From: Syntrophales bacterium | Lineage (GTDB): Bacteria; Desulfobacterota; Syntrophia; Syntrophales; UBA5619 | Direction of reading: 5' to 3' | NCBI GenBank assembly: GCA_023229765.1 | Contig: JALNYO010000007.1 | Coordinates: 1-64,000 of the forward strand | DNA length: 64,000 bases | Shown: one piece after another, positions 26,809-35,616 of the stretch | How positions within the stretch are numbered: position 1 is the first letter of the stretch | Layout of the letters: every line of letters starts with the position of its first letter | Made by a program: the position numbers and the translations under genes | Notes under the pieces: generated by a model | Database searches by the model: none | Told to the model about the DNA's origin: nothing | The model's input: only the letters and a program-made list of their open reading frames with translations

Positions 26809-28581
26809 TTAGAACAACCCCTTGACCTTCCCTGTCTCTACATCGACATCGACTCGCCGGTAGGCAGGATCGGAGCTGGTACCCGGCATCAGGCTGATCG
26901 TGCCGGCCATCGGGCAGAGGAACTTGGCGCCGGCGAAGATCAGGACGTCGCGGATCGGCAGCGTCCAGCCCTTCGGCACGCCCTTTTTGGTCGGATCATG
27001 CGTAAGGCTCAGATGGGTTTTTACCATCATCGTGCTGTAATCCTTAAGCGCAGGATCGGCCTCAAACTTCTTCGCCTTCGCCTCGGCCTCCGGCGCCCAG
27101 GAAACCCCGTCGGCCCCGTAAACCTCTTTCGCGATAACCTCGACCCTCTGACGGAGCGGCATTTCCAGCGGATAGAGGTATTTGAAATCGACCTTGTCCT
27201 TGCAGGCATCCATCACCGCGTCGGCCAGTTCCAGCGCGCCGTCCCCGCCTTTGAGCCAGTGCTCGGAAAGGGCGCAGCGGGCGCCGGCCTTCTCCGCGTA
27301 CTTGCGCACCAACGCAACCTCCTCCTTGGTATCTGTATGGAATGAATTTATGCAGACCACCGGATTGATTCCCGATTTCTTGATAACCCCGATCAGGTGC
27401 GTCATGTTCTCGAGACCTTTTTCCAGAAGACCGAGATTTTCCTTCGTGTACTCCTCGGGAAGCGGCCGACCGGCAACGACGGTGGGTCCGCCACCATGCA
27501 TCTTCAGTGCCCGGACCGTGGCTGTCAATACCGACACATTGGGGACAAGTCCGCTGGCCCGGCATTTCACATTCCAGAACTTCTCGAAACCGATATCGGC
27601 GGCAAAGCCGCTTTCGGTCACATGGTAATCGAACATCTTCAGACCGATGCGGTCGCCGATCACCGAAGACTGACCGACGGCGATATTGGCAAACGGGCCG
27701 GCGTGAACCATACAGGGCTGGAATTCTACCGTGCTCATCAACGTGGGGTTGAGGGTGTTGCGCATCCACGCGGTCATCGCACCGGCGACTTCTAACTGCT
27801 CGGCGGTAACGGGATTGCCCTTTTTGTCATAGGCAACGATCATATTGCCGATCCTCTCCCGGAGATCCTTGAGATCGCGGGCAATGGCGAGGATGGCCAT
27901 AAGCTCGGAACTTACGGTAATGCCGAAGCGGGACTGCATAAGATAGCCGTCCATCTTGCCGCCCAGCCCCATGATGATATTCCGCAGACCCTGGGCGCAA
28001 AAATCGATAACCCAGCCCATCTGAACATTATTGGGATCGATGTCGAGACGCTTCAGGTTTCTTTTGGCAAGTTCCGCATCGTCATAATTTCTTTCGTGCT
28101 GCATGCGGGCATTCAGGGCTACCATACCCAGGTTGTGGGCATTGGCGATGTCATTGATGTCGCCGGTAAGGCCAAGGGAAAATTCCGTCATCGGGATGAG
28201 GAGCGCCTTTCCTCCGCCTGCGGCCGTGCCCTTGACGTTCATCGTCGGGCCGCCGGAGGGCTGACGCAGACAGCCGCCAACATTCTGGCCTCTTTTGCCA
28301 AGCCCTTCCATCAAACCCAGAACCGTAGTGGTCTTACCTTCGCCCAAGGGGGTCGGGGTGATCGCCGTAACCTCAATGTACTTTCCGTCTTCCTTGTCCT
28401 TCATGCGGTTCAGGATTTTCATGTAGTCAAGCTTGCACAACTTCCCCATCGGAATAACTTCATCCTTCTGGAGTCCCATCTTTTCCCGCCAATGGTCGGG
28501 GGTCGGCATATCCTTCTCCGCCTCCTCGGCAATCTGCCAATCTGCATACTCTCTTGGATCTAAAGCGTCTAACCTGGACAT
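26809..28581 (-). CDS. fhs: Formate-tetrahydrofolate ligase
   Basis: A 590-residue ATP-dependent enzyme joining formate to THF, the first methyl-branch step after CO2 reduction. The P-loop-like motif is TPTPLGEGKTTTVLGLMEGL (residues 76-95). Other family blocks are RQPSGGPTMNVKGTAAGGG, FSLGLTGDINDIANAHNLG and NIAVGQSSVIGDRIGLKM. It is about 30 residues longer than many Fhs enzymes, by an N-terminal helical extension. GAGGAG precedes the ATG. It is the first gene of the acs operon, so the methyl and carbonyl branches share transcription; FolD and formate dehydrogenase genes are not in the window. Confidence 0.95.
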   Translation of the reverse strand: MSRLDALDPREYADWQIAEEAEKDMPTPDHWREKMGLQKDEVIPMGKLCKLDYMKILNRMKDKEDGKYIEVTAITPTPLGEGKTTTVLGLMEGLGKRGQNVGGCLRQPSGGPTMNVKGTAAGGGKALLIPMTEFSLGLTGDINDIANAHNLGMVALNARMQHERNYDDAELAKRNLKRLDIDPNNVQMGWVIDFCAQGLRNIIMGLGGKMDGYLMQSRFGITVSSELMAILAIARDLKDLRERIGNMIVAYDKKGNPVTAEQLEVAGAMTAWMRNTLNPTLMSTVEFQPCMVHAGPFANIAVGQSSVIGDRIGLKMFDYHVTESGFAADIGFEKFWNVKCRASGLVPNVSVLTATVRALKMHGGGPTVVAGRPLPEEYTKENLGLLEKGLENMTHLIGVIKKSGINPVVCINSFHTDTKEEVALVRKYAEKAGARCALSEHWLKGGDGALELADAVMDACKDKVDFKYLYPLEMPLRQRVEVIAKEVYGADGVSWAPEAEAKAKKFEADPALKDYSTMMVKTHLSLTHDPTKKGVPKGWTLPIRDVLIFAGAKFLCPMAGTISLMPGTSSDPAYRRVDVDVETGKVKGLF

Positions 28582-29146
28582 AAATTATCTCCTCTCTTTA
28601 TTAAAAATACACCGACTTCATAGCTCTCATATATCCGTTAATGTCGTACCGCTTTACCGATATTTACTCGATAAAAACACGCCGCCGCATAACCTTGATG
28701 AATAAGGGAATTGCACAAGTAAAGGATGTAAAAACGTAAGGATTTGAAAAACAGGAGTATTTCAGAGATGTCCTTCTGCCTGACTATCTTAAGAACCTCT
28801 CCGGAAAATGAAAAAATAATCAAACTTCTAAGACCGTCTCCTTGCATTGTGTAAAAGTGTCCGATATTGTTAAGTATCTATATATAACCCTATCCCCGGT
28901 GGCTCATATCAATTAGGTAAATTCCTGTCAAGGAATATTTTTGCCTCCCTGTTTTGAACGACTCCTGTATTGTCGGCATCACCCTTCACCCACTGCATTT
29001 ATCCCCATCAGGGATTTTATGAGGTGTGGATTACGGCAATTGCCCTTTATTATTTTAAACGGTTATTGGGAAGTACTGCTTACGGAAAAGCATATAGCGG
29101 ATGGAAAGGCGTCCTTACAATTAATTCCTTGATCCGCAGCCCAAAA
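28582..29146. other. Leader and upstream region of the Wood-Ljungdahl operon
   Basis: No gene I can support in these 565 bases. On the minus strand a possible sigma-70 promoter has TTGACA (complement of 28926-28931) and TATGAG (complement of 28903-28908), 17 bases apart. The -35 box lies in the loop of a short inverted repeat ATTCCT/AGGAAT (28921-28926, 28931-28936), a possible operator. If used, the fhs message would have a leader of about 310 bases. I could not recognise a riboswitch in it. A 69-codon minus-strand frame at 28638-28847 has no ribosome-binding site and looks accidental. Confidence 0.4.
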
Positions 29147-29920
29147 TCAGAGCGAAAGCTCAATTTCGCGGGGAATATTGCCCTCCTTGAGGGGCGGGAT
29201 GAGCGGCGGCTGACCGGTCGCAAGCAATATCCGGCCTCCCTCGGCGGACAGCATGAACCGGACGAAGCTGAGCGCTGCCGTCTCATTGCCGGCCGTACCA
29301 GGGATTGAAACCGCATTCCTGATCTTTTCACTAAGGTTTACCTCTGCCGGGAAAGAAATAATCTCCACACTCCCGGCAATCATGACTGCGGCAGACAGAT
29401 ACACAATGCCGGAATCGACCCTGCCGCATTTTACCGCCTGCAAAACATCGGGAATCGTATCTTCCGGCACGGCCCCCTCTATGATCTTTTGCGACAGATC
29501 CGGATTGCCTTCGAATCTCAACGCCCTCTTGATAAATTCAATGGTCCGGCTGGTGGCCATGTCTTTTTCGCCCGTCACTCGCGCCAGCGCAATTCCTCCC
29601 CGGGCCAAATCTGTCATTTTCATCAACCCACAAGGATTGCCTTTGGGGGTAATCACCACCAGCTCATTCGCGGAAAAGACGACATACCAGGACGCGGCGG
29701 CCCGGTTGCCGATTTTCTTTTTGAACATCTCCTGGACAACGACCGGATCGGAGGACGCAAAGACGTCGCAGATCTCCCCGCCGATAATGCGCTCGGCCAG
29801 CTCCCGGGAGCGTCCCGAGGTAGTGTTCACAGTTGCCCCGGTGTTTTTTTCTTCAAACGCCTTTTTGAGTTCGCGCAACGGACCCGCCAGCGAATCGGCG
29901 TGCCAGACCTCGATAACCAT
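29147..29920 (-). CDS. Tungstate/molybdate-type substrate-binding protein without a signal peptide
   Basis: A 257-residue type II periplasmic-binding fold related to WtpA/ModA. It starts MVIEVWHADSLAGPLRELKKAF, where relatives have the mature N-terminus, and contains TSGRSRELAERIIGGEICDVFASSDP, ASWYVVFSANELVVITPKGN and DSGIVYLSAAVMI, all family segments for oxyanion binding. What is odd is the missing signal peptide: GGGGAGG sits just before the ATG, so the start is well placed and no export signal can be added. No permease or ATPase gene is adjacent. It may be a cytoplasmic oxyanion carrier or sensor, or a relict. It lies upstream of the fhs operon, 565 bases away. Confidence 0.75.
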   Translation of the reverse strand: MVIEVWHADSLAGPLRELKKAFEEKNTGATVNTTSGRSRELAERIIGGEICDVFASSDPVVVQEMFKKKIGNRAAASWYVVFSANELVVITPKGNPCGLMKMTDLARGGIALARVTGEKDMATSRTIEFIKRALRFEGNPDLSQKIIEGAVPEDTIPDVLQAVKCGRVDSGIVYLSAAVMIAGSVEIISFPAEVNLSEKIRNAVSIPGTAGNETAALSFVRFMLSAEGGRILLATGQPPLIPPLKEGNIPREIELSL

Positions 29921-29956
29921 TGCATCCTCCCCTGTTTTTCACTCCACCCGCTTTAT

Positions 29957-30010
29957 ATGAAAATCCCCCCATCCCCCCTTTACCAAAGGGGGGTAAGGGG
30001 GGATTTTCAT
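29957..30010. repeat. 54-bp palindromic C/G-run repeat
   Basis: A nested inverted repeat: outer arms ATGAAAATCCCCCC and GGGGGGATTTTCAT are perfect, and the inner arms CCCCCCTTT and AAAGGGGGG enclose a 3-base loop. Such C-run palindromes are dispersed intergenic repeats in many bacterial genomes and can fold as RNA. It sits between tctA and the tungstate-binding gene. Confidence 0.85.
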
Positions 30011-30107
30011 GCTTCGTTGTGCCCGACACGGGCATGGGGGTTTATAAGAAGCCGCCTCCCTGCGGATGCGGCATCAGCCTTACGGTGGCATTCCTGCCCC
30101 GGATTGC

Positions 30108-31604
30108 TTATGCCAAGGCCTTGCGGAACTTGTCCTGAATAAACGAAAAGGCCGGCCAGAAGAGCATAATCAGCGCCAATACGGTAATCGAGCTGACCAG
30201 CCAGTTGGAAAAGAAAACGCCCAGCGCCCCCTGCGAGCCCATCATGGACTGGCGGAAGGAGATTTCGGCCCGGTCGCCAAGCACCACGGCCAATACCAGC
30301 GGCGCGAGGGGATAATCCAGTTTTTTCATCACATAGCCGATCACGCCGAAGAGCAGCATAAGCCAGATATCGAACATAGCGGTGTGCACCGAGAAGGCGC
30401 CGATCGCGCAGACAACGATGATGATCGGGGCGATGATCGCAAACGGGATGCGCAGGATCGCCGCAAAGAGCGGCACCGTGGACAAAACAATGATCAGACC
30501 GACAACGTTGGACAGGTACATGCTGGCGATCAGTCCCCAGACGAAGTCCTTCTGCTCGATAAACAAAAGCGGCCCCGGCTGCAACCCCCAGATCATGAGG
30601 CCCCCCAACAGCACCGCGGCAGTAGCCGAGCCGGGGATTCCCAACGCCATCATCGGCAACAGCGCCGCACATCCGGCGCCATGGGCGGCTGTCTCGGGTG
30701 CGAGCACGCCTTCCGGCTCGCCCGTGCCGAACTTGTCGCCATTCTTCGAGAAGCGCTTGGCAATGCCATAGCCCATGAAGGAGGCGGATGTGGCGCCGCC
30801 CGGCGTGATTCCCATCCAGGCGCCGATCAGCGAACTGCGGACGAGCGTCGCCCAGTACTTGGGCAGTTTTTTCCATGTTTCCCAAACTACCTTCGGGTTG
30901 AGCTTGGCGCTTTTACCCTCAAAATTTAGCCCTTCTTCCATGCTGATCAGAATCTCGCCGACGCCGAACAGGCCGATGACAACGATCAGAAAATCTACGC
31001 CAGTCAGCATTTGCGTCCAGCCGAAGGTCAGGCGCAGTTGGCCGCTGACGGTGTCCATGCCGATCGCCGCCAAACCAAAACCAAGCATCAGGGCGATAAC
31101 CGTCTTGGCGGTGTCCTTGCCGGTACCGATAAAGCTGCTGAAGGTGAGCAGATAGACGGCAAAAAATTCGGGAGGCCCAAACTTCAGCGCGAATTTAGCC
31201 ACGAGCGGCGCCAGAAAGGTGATCAGCAGCACGGAGAACAGGGCGCCGACGAATGATCCGGTAAAGCACATGGTGAGAGCCTCTCCGGCCCGCCCCTGCT
31301 GAGCGAGTGGGTAACCGTCGAAGGTTGTAGCGACCGAGTGAGACTCTCCGGGGATATTAAACAGCACCGAGGTGATGGCGCCGGCAAACAACGACCCCCA
31401 ATAGATGCAGGAGAGCATGACAATGGCCGAGGTGGGCGGCATGGTGAAGGTGAGCGGCAGCAGAATGGCCACCCCGTTTGGCCCCCCCAGGCCGGGAAGA
31501 ACCCCGACAATTACACCCAAAACAAGGCCGAGCGACATCATCCCGAGGTTGTACCAGGAAAATATCACTGAAAAACCGTGGAGCAGACTTAAAAAATCTT
31601 CCAC
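30108..31604 (-). CDS. tctA: Tripartite tricarboxylate transporter, large membrane subunit
   Basis: A 498-residue protein with about 11-12 membrane spans, the main permease of the TTT family, which takes up citrate-like or other carboxylates using an ion gradient and a periplasmic binding protein. Family landmarks are GVLPGLGGPNGVAILLPLTF, AITSVLFNIPGESHSVATTF and the strongly conserved ITPGGATSASFMGYGIAKRF with GTGEPEGVLAPETA. The start is a GTG at 31604 with AGGAGG upstream. It is the last gene of tctC-tctB-tctA. Confidence 0.93.
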   Translation of the reverse strand: MEDFLSLLHGFSVIFSWYNLGMMSLGLVLGVIVGVLPGLGGPNGVAILLPLTFTMPPTSAIVMLSCIYWGSLFAGAITSVLFNIPGESHSVATTFDGYPLAQQGRAGEALTMCFTGSFVGALFSVLLITFLAPLVAKFALKFGPPEFFAVYLLTFSSFIGTGKDTAKTVIALMLGFGLAAIGMDTVSGQLRLTFGWTQMLTGVDFLIVVIGLFGVGEILISMEEGLNFEGKSAKLNPKVVWETWKKLPKYWATLVRSSLIGAWMGITPGGATSASFMGYGIAKRFSKNGDKFGTGEPEGVLAPETAAHGAGCAALLPMMALGIPGSATAAVLLGGLMIWGLQPGPLLFIEQKDFVWGLIASMYLSNVVGLIIVLSTVPLFAAILRIPFAIIAPIIIVVCAIGAFSVHTAMFDIWLMLLFGVIGYVMKKLDYPLAPLVLAVVLGDRAEISFRQSMMGSQGALGVFFSNWLVSSITVLALIMLFWPAFSFIQDKFRKALA

Positions 31605-31644
31605 TTGACAATCCTCCTAAACTTGACGCTTCAGTTATACCATC

Positions 31645-32157
31645 TCAGTATCCGAACAGGGCTTCCAACGGCCCTTTGGGCAGCGGCACCATAAATTGAA
31701 TCTCAAACATCCAGAAAAGTATCACACTCGTAAGGATACTTACTAAAAAGACTTTCAGCCAATGGGACTTGTCCGTCATGCGCATGAACCCGCCAATGAA
31801 GAGGGTGGAAGCGACATAAATTCCCACCAGTTGAGTGGCAAGCACATAGATAATGGCTGGCACAAGTACCTTCAACACAAGTTTTAATTTATCCCCTGAA
31901 ACAAAAACCTCAAAATTGCGTTTTTTAGCAAACAGCGTCCGCAGAAAAATCACAACGCTCGCAAGACTGGCAATGGCCCCTATACGGAACGGAAAGTATC
32001 CGGACTCAGGGCCATCAAATGCCCATCCTGCGCCAAGCCTGTAAGTATCGAACATCATCACGGCGCCTATGCAGAAGACGACGACCGCCGTGATCGCCTC
32101 CACGGCGTTGTACGACAAGCCCCGCTGCAGACGATCCTCCCTTTGTTTCTGCTCCAT
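31645..32157 (-). CDS. tctB: Tripartite tricarboxylate transporter, small membrane subunit
   Basis: A 170-residue protein with four hydrophobic spans (about residues 17-37, 50-66, 85-105 and 120-160), the TctB layout. Sequence conservation in the family is low; identification rests on size, topology (GPESGYFPFRIGAI after the first span) and position between tctC and tctA. It supports the TctA permease, with an unclear exact role. GGAGGCAG precedes the ATG. Confidence 0.88.
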   Translation of the reverse strand: MEQKQREDRLQRGLSYNAVEAITAVVVFCIGAVMMFDTYRLGAGWAFDGPESGYFPFRIGAIASLASVVIFLRTLFAKKRNFEVFVSGDKLKLVLKVLVPAIIYVLATQLVGIYVASTLFIGGFMRMTDKSHWLKVFLVSILTSVILFWMFEIQFMVPLPKGPLEALFGY

Positions 32158-32242
32158 GAACTGCCTCCATTCAACGAACGACAGACATCACACCGGCCGG
32201 CGAGCCGGGTAAAATACCCCGAGTCGCCGGCCAGCAGCGAAG

Positions 32243-33262
32243 TTATTTCTTGGCGCCAAATCCTGCTTCCAGCATCAACTTGTTGTGGAAAGCCTCATCC
32301 TTTTCCAGAAACTTGACGAAGTCCGCACCGGTCAGATACTTGTTCTTGAGGGAGGTCTTCTCCGTGTAATCCTTCCATTCCTGCGTGGCAACAACCTTCT
32401 TCAACAGGTCCGCGTAAAAGGCAACCTGCTCCGGAGTGGTGCCGGGCGGCAGGAAGAAAGCCCGCAGCATCTGGTACTGAACGTCGAGACCGGCCTCCTT
32501 GCAGGTGGGGATATCCGCCCATGACTTGCCGTTGGTGATTTTTTTGTCAGAGAGCATGCGCTCGTCCGAGAATACGCACAGGGGAAGGGCCTGGCCGCCC
32601 CGCCACTGGGCGACATTTTCACTGGGATTGTTGACGTTGGAATCGATATGGCCTCCCGCCAGTTGCACAGCTACCTCGCCGCCGCTCTTGTAGGGAATGT
32701 AGGTGAATTTAGTTCCTGCGAACTTATCGATAGCGACGGTAATGATGTGGTCTTCACGCTTCGAGCCGGTGCCGCCCATCTTGAATGTTCCGGCAGGCGC
32801 GGCCTTCACGGCAGCGAGGAACTCCTTCACCGTCTTGTACGACTTCGAGGGATTGACCCACAACAGAAACTCATCCATCGCCACCATGGCCACCGGATTG
32901 AGATCGTGCCAGGTGAACGGCAGGTTCGTGGAGACCGGCAGAGTGTAAATCAGGGAGAATGCCACCATGAGCTTATGGGCATTGCCTTTGGAGCCCTTGG
33001 TATCCATGGCGCCCTCGGCGCCGCTGGCGCCGCCCTTGTTCAGGATCATAATGGGCTGCTTCATCAACTTGTACTTCACGATAATGCCCTGCATGGTGCG
33101 CGCCATCTGGTCGGACGCCCCCCCGGCCCCGGCCGGCACGATGACTTCCACCGGCTTGGTGGGTTCCCAGGCGGCGGCAGGGGTTACGGTCACAACTGTT
33201 GTCAGGGCTGCTGCGACGACAAGCATAGTTCCATACGCTAAACTTTTGATCCGCTGTTTCAT
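32243..33262 (-). CDS. tctC: Tripartite tricarboxylate transporter, periplasmic binding protein
   Basis: A 339-residue BUG/TctC-type extracytoplasmic receptor. The signal peptide spans residues 1-31 (MKQRIKSLAYGTMLVVAAAL...TPAAA). The mature protein starts WEPTKPVEVIVPAGAGGASDQMART, the family's ligand-loop signature, and includes MGGTGSKREDHII and GGHIDSNVNNPSE. These proteins bind diverse carboxylates, and the ligand cannot be told from sequence. The adjacent aminotransferase and GntR regulator suggest an amino- or oxo-acid related substrate (inference). Confidence 0.92.
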   Translation of the reverse strand: MKQRIKSLAYGTMLVVAAALTTVVTVTPAAAWEPTKPVEVIVPAGAGGASDQMARTMQGIIVKYKLMKQPIMILNKGGASGAEGAMDTKGSKGNAHKLMVAFSLIYTLPVSTNLPFTWHDLNPVAMVAMDEFLLWVNPSKSYKTVKEFLAAVKAAPAGTFKMGGTGSKREDHIITVAIDKFAGTKFTYIPYKSGGEVAVQLAGGHIDSNVNNPSENVAQWRGGQALPLCVFSDERMLSDKKITNGKSWADIPTCKEAGLDVQYQMLRAFFLPPGTTPEQVAFYADLLKKVVATQEWKDYTEKTSLKNKYLTGADFVKFLEKDEAFHNKLMLEAGFGAKK

Positions 33263-33318
33263 ACTTTCCTCCTCAATTCTCTAATCCAATAAAGGTTATG
33301 TAACACTAAGGCTGTGCT

Positions 33319-34485
33319 TCAACAGGCAGTCAGATACTCCATCGCCGCCATTACACCGCCCTTCTGATGAGCCACACCCGCCAGGGTGAATCCCATCTCC
33401 ACGCCGCCGAGCGTTCCTATCAGCATCAGGTCATTCAGATCCCCCAAATGGCCGATGCGAAAGACCCGATCCTTGAGCTTGCCCAAACCGCTGCCCAAAG
33501 ACATGTTGAACTTCTCCAGCACCGCCCCCCGAAAGGCGTCGGCCCCTTTCTCCTCCGGCATCAGCACCGTCGTCAGCACCGGGCTGTACTCTTCCGGATT
33601 GAGGCAGAGATTCTCAATTCCCCAAGTTTTAAGCGCCCGCCTTGTCGCTTCGCCATGGCGGATATGACGCGCGAAGACGTTTTCCAACCCCTCCTCATTA
33701 AGCAGATAAAGAGATTCCCGGAGGCCATAGAGCAGGTTGGTCGAAGGAGAAGTGGGGAAGAAACCATCCTTGTTGACGCCAAGCATCGCCTCCCACGACC
33801 AGTAAGACTTCGGAAGCCGCGAATCCTTTGCGGCGGCAAGGGCTTTGGCGCTGACGGCGTTGAAGCCGAGACCAGGAGGAAGCATCAGCCCCTTCTGGGA
33901 ACAGCCGACTGTCACATCTACGCCCCATTCGTCATGGCGGTAATCGGCAGACCCCAGCGAAGAGATCGTATCAACCATGAACAGGGCGGGGTGACCGGCA
34001 CGATCGATGGCCTTGCGAATTTCCCCAATCCGGCTCAGCACTCCCGTGGAGGTCTCGTTGTGGACTACATTGACGGACTTTATCTGATGATTGCGATCCT
34101 CGGAAAGTTTGGCCTCGACCACGGCTGGATCCACCCCATGCCGCCAGTCGCCCGGGACAAAGTCAACCTCCAACCCCAGGCCTATGGCCATGTTTTTCCA
34201 AAGGGTTGCAAAGTGCCCGGTTTCAAACATCAGCACCTTGTCGCCGGGCGAAAGGGTGTTGACGAGCCCCGCCTCCCAGGCGCCGGTCCCTGACGACGCA
34301 AAAATAATGACCGGTTCGGTTGTCTTGAAAACAGGTTTCAGCCCGGCCAAAACCTCCATCCCCAGCGCCTTGAACTCCGGCCCGCGGTGATCGATGGTCG
34401 GTTTGGCCATGGCCCTGAGCACCTGCTCGGGAACATTGGTTGGCCCCGGAATCTGTAAAAAATGACGACCACTGTAATACGACAT
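33319..34485 (-). CDS. Class V aminotransferase, serine/aspartate-glyoxylate type
   Basis: A 388-residue PLP enzyme. It starts MSYYSGRHFLQIPGPTNVPE and contains ASSGTGAWEAGLVNTLSPGD, ETSTGVLSRIGEIRKAIDRA, MVDTISSLGSADYRHDEWG and the PLP-lysine segment GCSQKGLMLPPGLGF. This is the signature set of serine-glyoxylate aminotransferases and the related aspartate-glyoxylate enzyme BhcA. It would move an amino group from serine, aspartate or alanine to glyoxylate. It is the first gene of a minus-strand unit with tctCBA (gap 56 bases), and a GntR regulator lies upstream. No other bhc genes are present. Confidence 0.85.
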   Translation of the reverse strand: MSYYSGRHFLQIPGPTNVPEQVLRAMAKPTIDHRGPEFKALGMEVLAGLKPVFKTTEPVIIFASSGTGAWEAGLVNTLSPGDKVLMFETGHFATLWKNMAIGLGLEVDFVPGDWRHGVDPAVVEAKLSEDRNHQIKSVNVVHNETSTGVLSRIGEIRKAIDRAGHPALFMVDTISSLGSADYRHDEWGVDVTVGCSQKGLMLPPGLGFNAVSAKALAAAKDSRLPKSYWSWEAMLGVNKDGFFPTSPSTNLLYGLRESLYLLNEEGLENVFARHIRHGEATRRALKTWGIENLCLNPEEYSPVLTTVLMPEEKGADAFRGAVLEKFNMSLGSGLGKLKDRVFRIGHLGDLNDLMLIGTLGGVEMGFTLAGVAHQKGGVMAAMEYLTAC

Positions 34486-34557
34486 GCTGTTTGTTCCTCC
34501 TTCTGCCGGTTATTAGTTAGTAGTTTTAATCTTTAAATCGATGAAACTAAAACTTAC

Positions 34558-34689
34558 GGGGCAATTGCAAAACCATTTGTCATTCCCGAATGTCTCTATC
34601 GGGAATATGGTTTTTCAAGCAGTTAGAACCAGATTCCCGCTCAGAATCGTTGCGGGAATGACAAGAATGGGGAGTTTTGCAATTACCTC
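34558..34689. repeat. Miniature inverted-repeat element, short copy (132 bp)
   Basis: The ends are near-perfect inverted repeats (GGGGCAATTGCAAAAC at left, GTTTTGCAATTACCTC at right). It is flanked by 4-bp direct repeats TTAC (34554-34557, 34690-34693), a target-site duplication. Inside are two hairpins built from CATTCCCG/CGGGAAT and ATTCCCGC/GCGGGAAT. There is no coding capacity. A 174-bp relative lies at 38841-39014. Confidence 0.85.
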
Positions 34690-34694
34690 TTACG

Positions 34695-35381
34695 TTATTG
34701 CAGTTTCTCGAGGCTGAGCCGAAGCGCATCTTCCCCGGAAGTCTGAATGTGCCTCTTCATCACCTTTTCGCACAGTTCCTCATCCCGGAGCTTCAATGCC
34801 AGCAGGATCATGCGATGGCCATCCACACACCTTTCCCCCACCCCAAAGTTCGGCAGGGTGCCTTTCCGATATCTCAGAACATATTGTCTCATATTGACAA
34901 TAAAATTATAAAAGTGGCACTTGTACGCGATCATTTCCATCAGGGCATCGTGGAACGCCAGATTGGCTCTGGAAAGATCATCAACCTTTTTTTGCAGAAT
35001 GGCGATTTCCGCCTTATTTACAATTTCCTGAAGCAGCCCGATCTGCTCATCGGTAATCCGCCTGCAGATCAGCCGGAGGGCATGCCCCTCCAAGGCCGCC
35101 CGCAAGGCGAAGATGTCTCTAATCTCTTCGGGAGAATTATCCGGGATGCAAAATCCCCTTTTTTCAAGAGGTTCGATGAATCCATCCTGTTCGAGCCGAT
35201 GGAGAGCTTCCCGCACCGGCGTTCGGCTCACCCCCAGCTCCGCGGCGATCTGCTCTTCCGCCAACCGCTCGCCCGGAATGAATCTATTGGAAAAAATTGC
35301 CTCCTTCAGTTTTTGATAGGTATTTTCCCGAACGGATAATCGTCGTTGTGCAGGGGGTTTATTTAGCAGGACCTTTTCCAT
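34695..35381 (-). CDS. GntR-family (FadR/FCD) transcriptional regulator
   Basis: A 228-residue regulator. The winged-helix domain (about residues 20-85) contains TYQKLKEAIFSNRFIPGERL and VSRTPVREALHRLEQDGFIE, the classical GntR signature. The C-terminal FCD ligand domain has metal-binding candidates in NLAFHDALMEM and CVDGHRMILLAL. FCD proteins usually sense carboxylates or acyl-CoA. It lies upstream of, and in the same direction as, the aminotransferase and tctCBA genes and probably controls them. The ATG at 35381 is preferred; an in-frame TTG at 35405 would add eight residues. The 3' end is five bases from the repeat element. Confidence 0.87.
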   Translation of the reverse strand: MEKVLLNKPPAQRRLSVRENTYQKLKEAIFSNRFIPGERLAEEQIAAELGVSRTPVREALHRLEQDGFIEPLEKRGFCIPDNSPEEIRDIFALRAALEGHALRLICRRITDEQIGLLQEIVNKAEIAILQKKVDDLSRANLAFHDALMEMIAYKCHFYNFIVNMRQYVLRYRKGTLPNFGVGERCVDGHRMILLALKLRDEELCEKVMKRHIQTSGEDALRLSLEKLQ

Positions 35382-35570
35382 AAATGTATCCAAAATTATA
35401 GGCAAAACAAAAATTTCTTGTACCGATAATACATTTCAAGATCACTGTCAATTATTTTTTTAAAATAAATAGCGTTTTATATTAAACTGATATAGCAAAA
35501 ACTATTTAATTATGAAAAATCGCAGTGATATGCTGCTTAATAGTTACCAGGCTATATTGGATACAATTAT
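35382..35570. promoter_or_regulatory. Candidate operators of the GntR regulator
   Basis: The motif TTGGATACA(A/T)TTAT occurs twice here in opposite orientations: on the minus strand at 35382-35397, directly before the regulator's start, and on the plus strand at 35557-35570. Both lie in the AT-rich region between thiS/moaD and the regulator. Matching, inverted sites near its own start suggest autoregulation. This is inferred from repetition alone. Confidence 0.4.
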
Positions 35571-35616
35571 GATTGAGTAATGAAGAAATTATGCAGTGAA
35601 AAGAAATGTTCCAACT

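Noticed and set aside
28638..28847. 69-codon minus-strand frame in the fhs leader
   Set aside because: No ribosome-binding site and no similarity to known proteins; kept only as a note in the leader entry.
29957..30010. Strong palindrome considered as a terminator of tctA
   Set aside because: It does lie downstream of tctA, but the C/G-run arrangement with A/T ends is typical of dispersed palindromic repeats and there is no T run after the stem in the tctA direction. It may still affect transcription.
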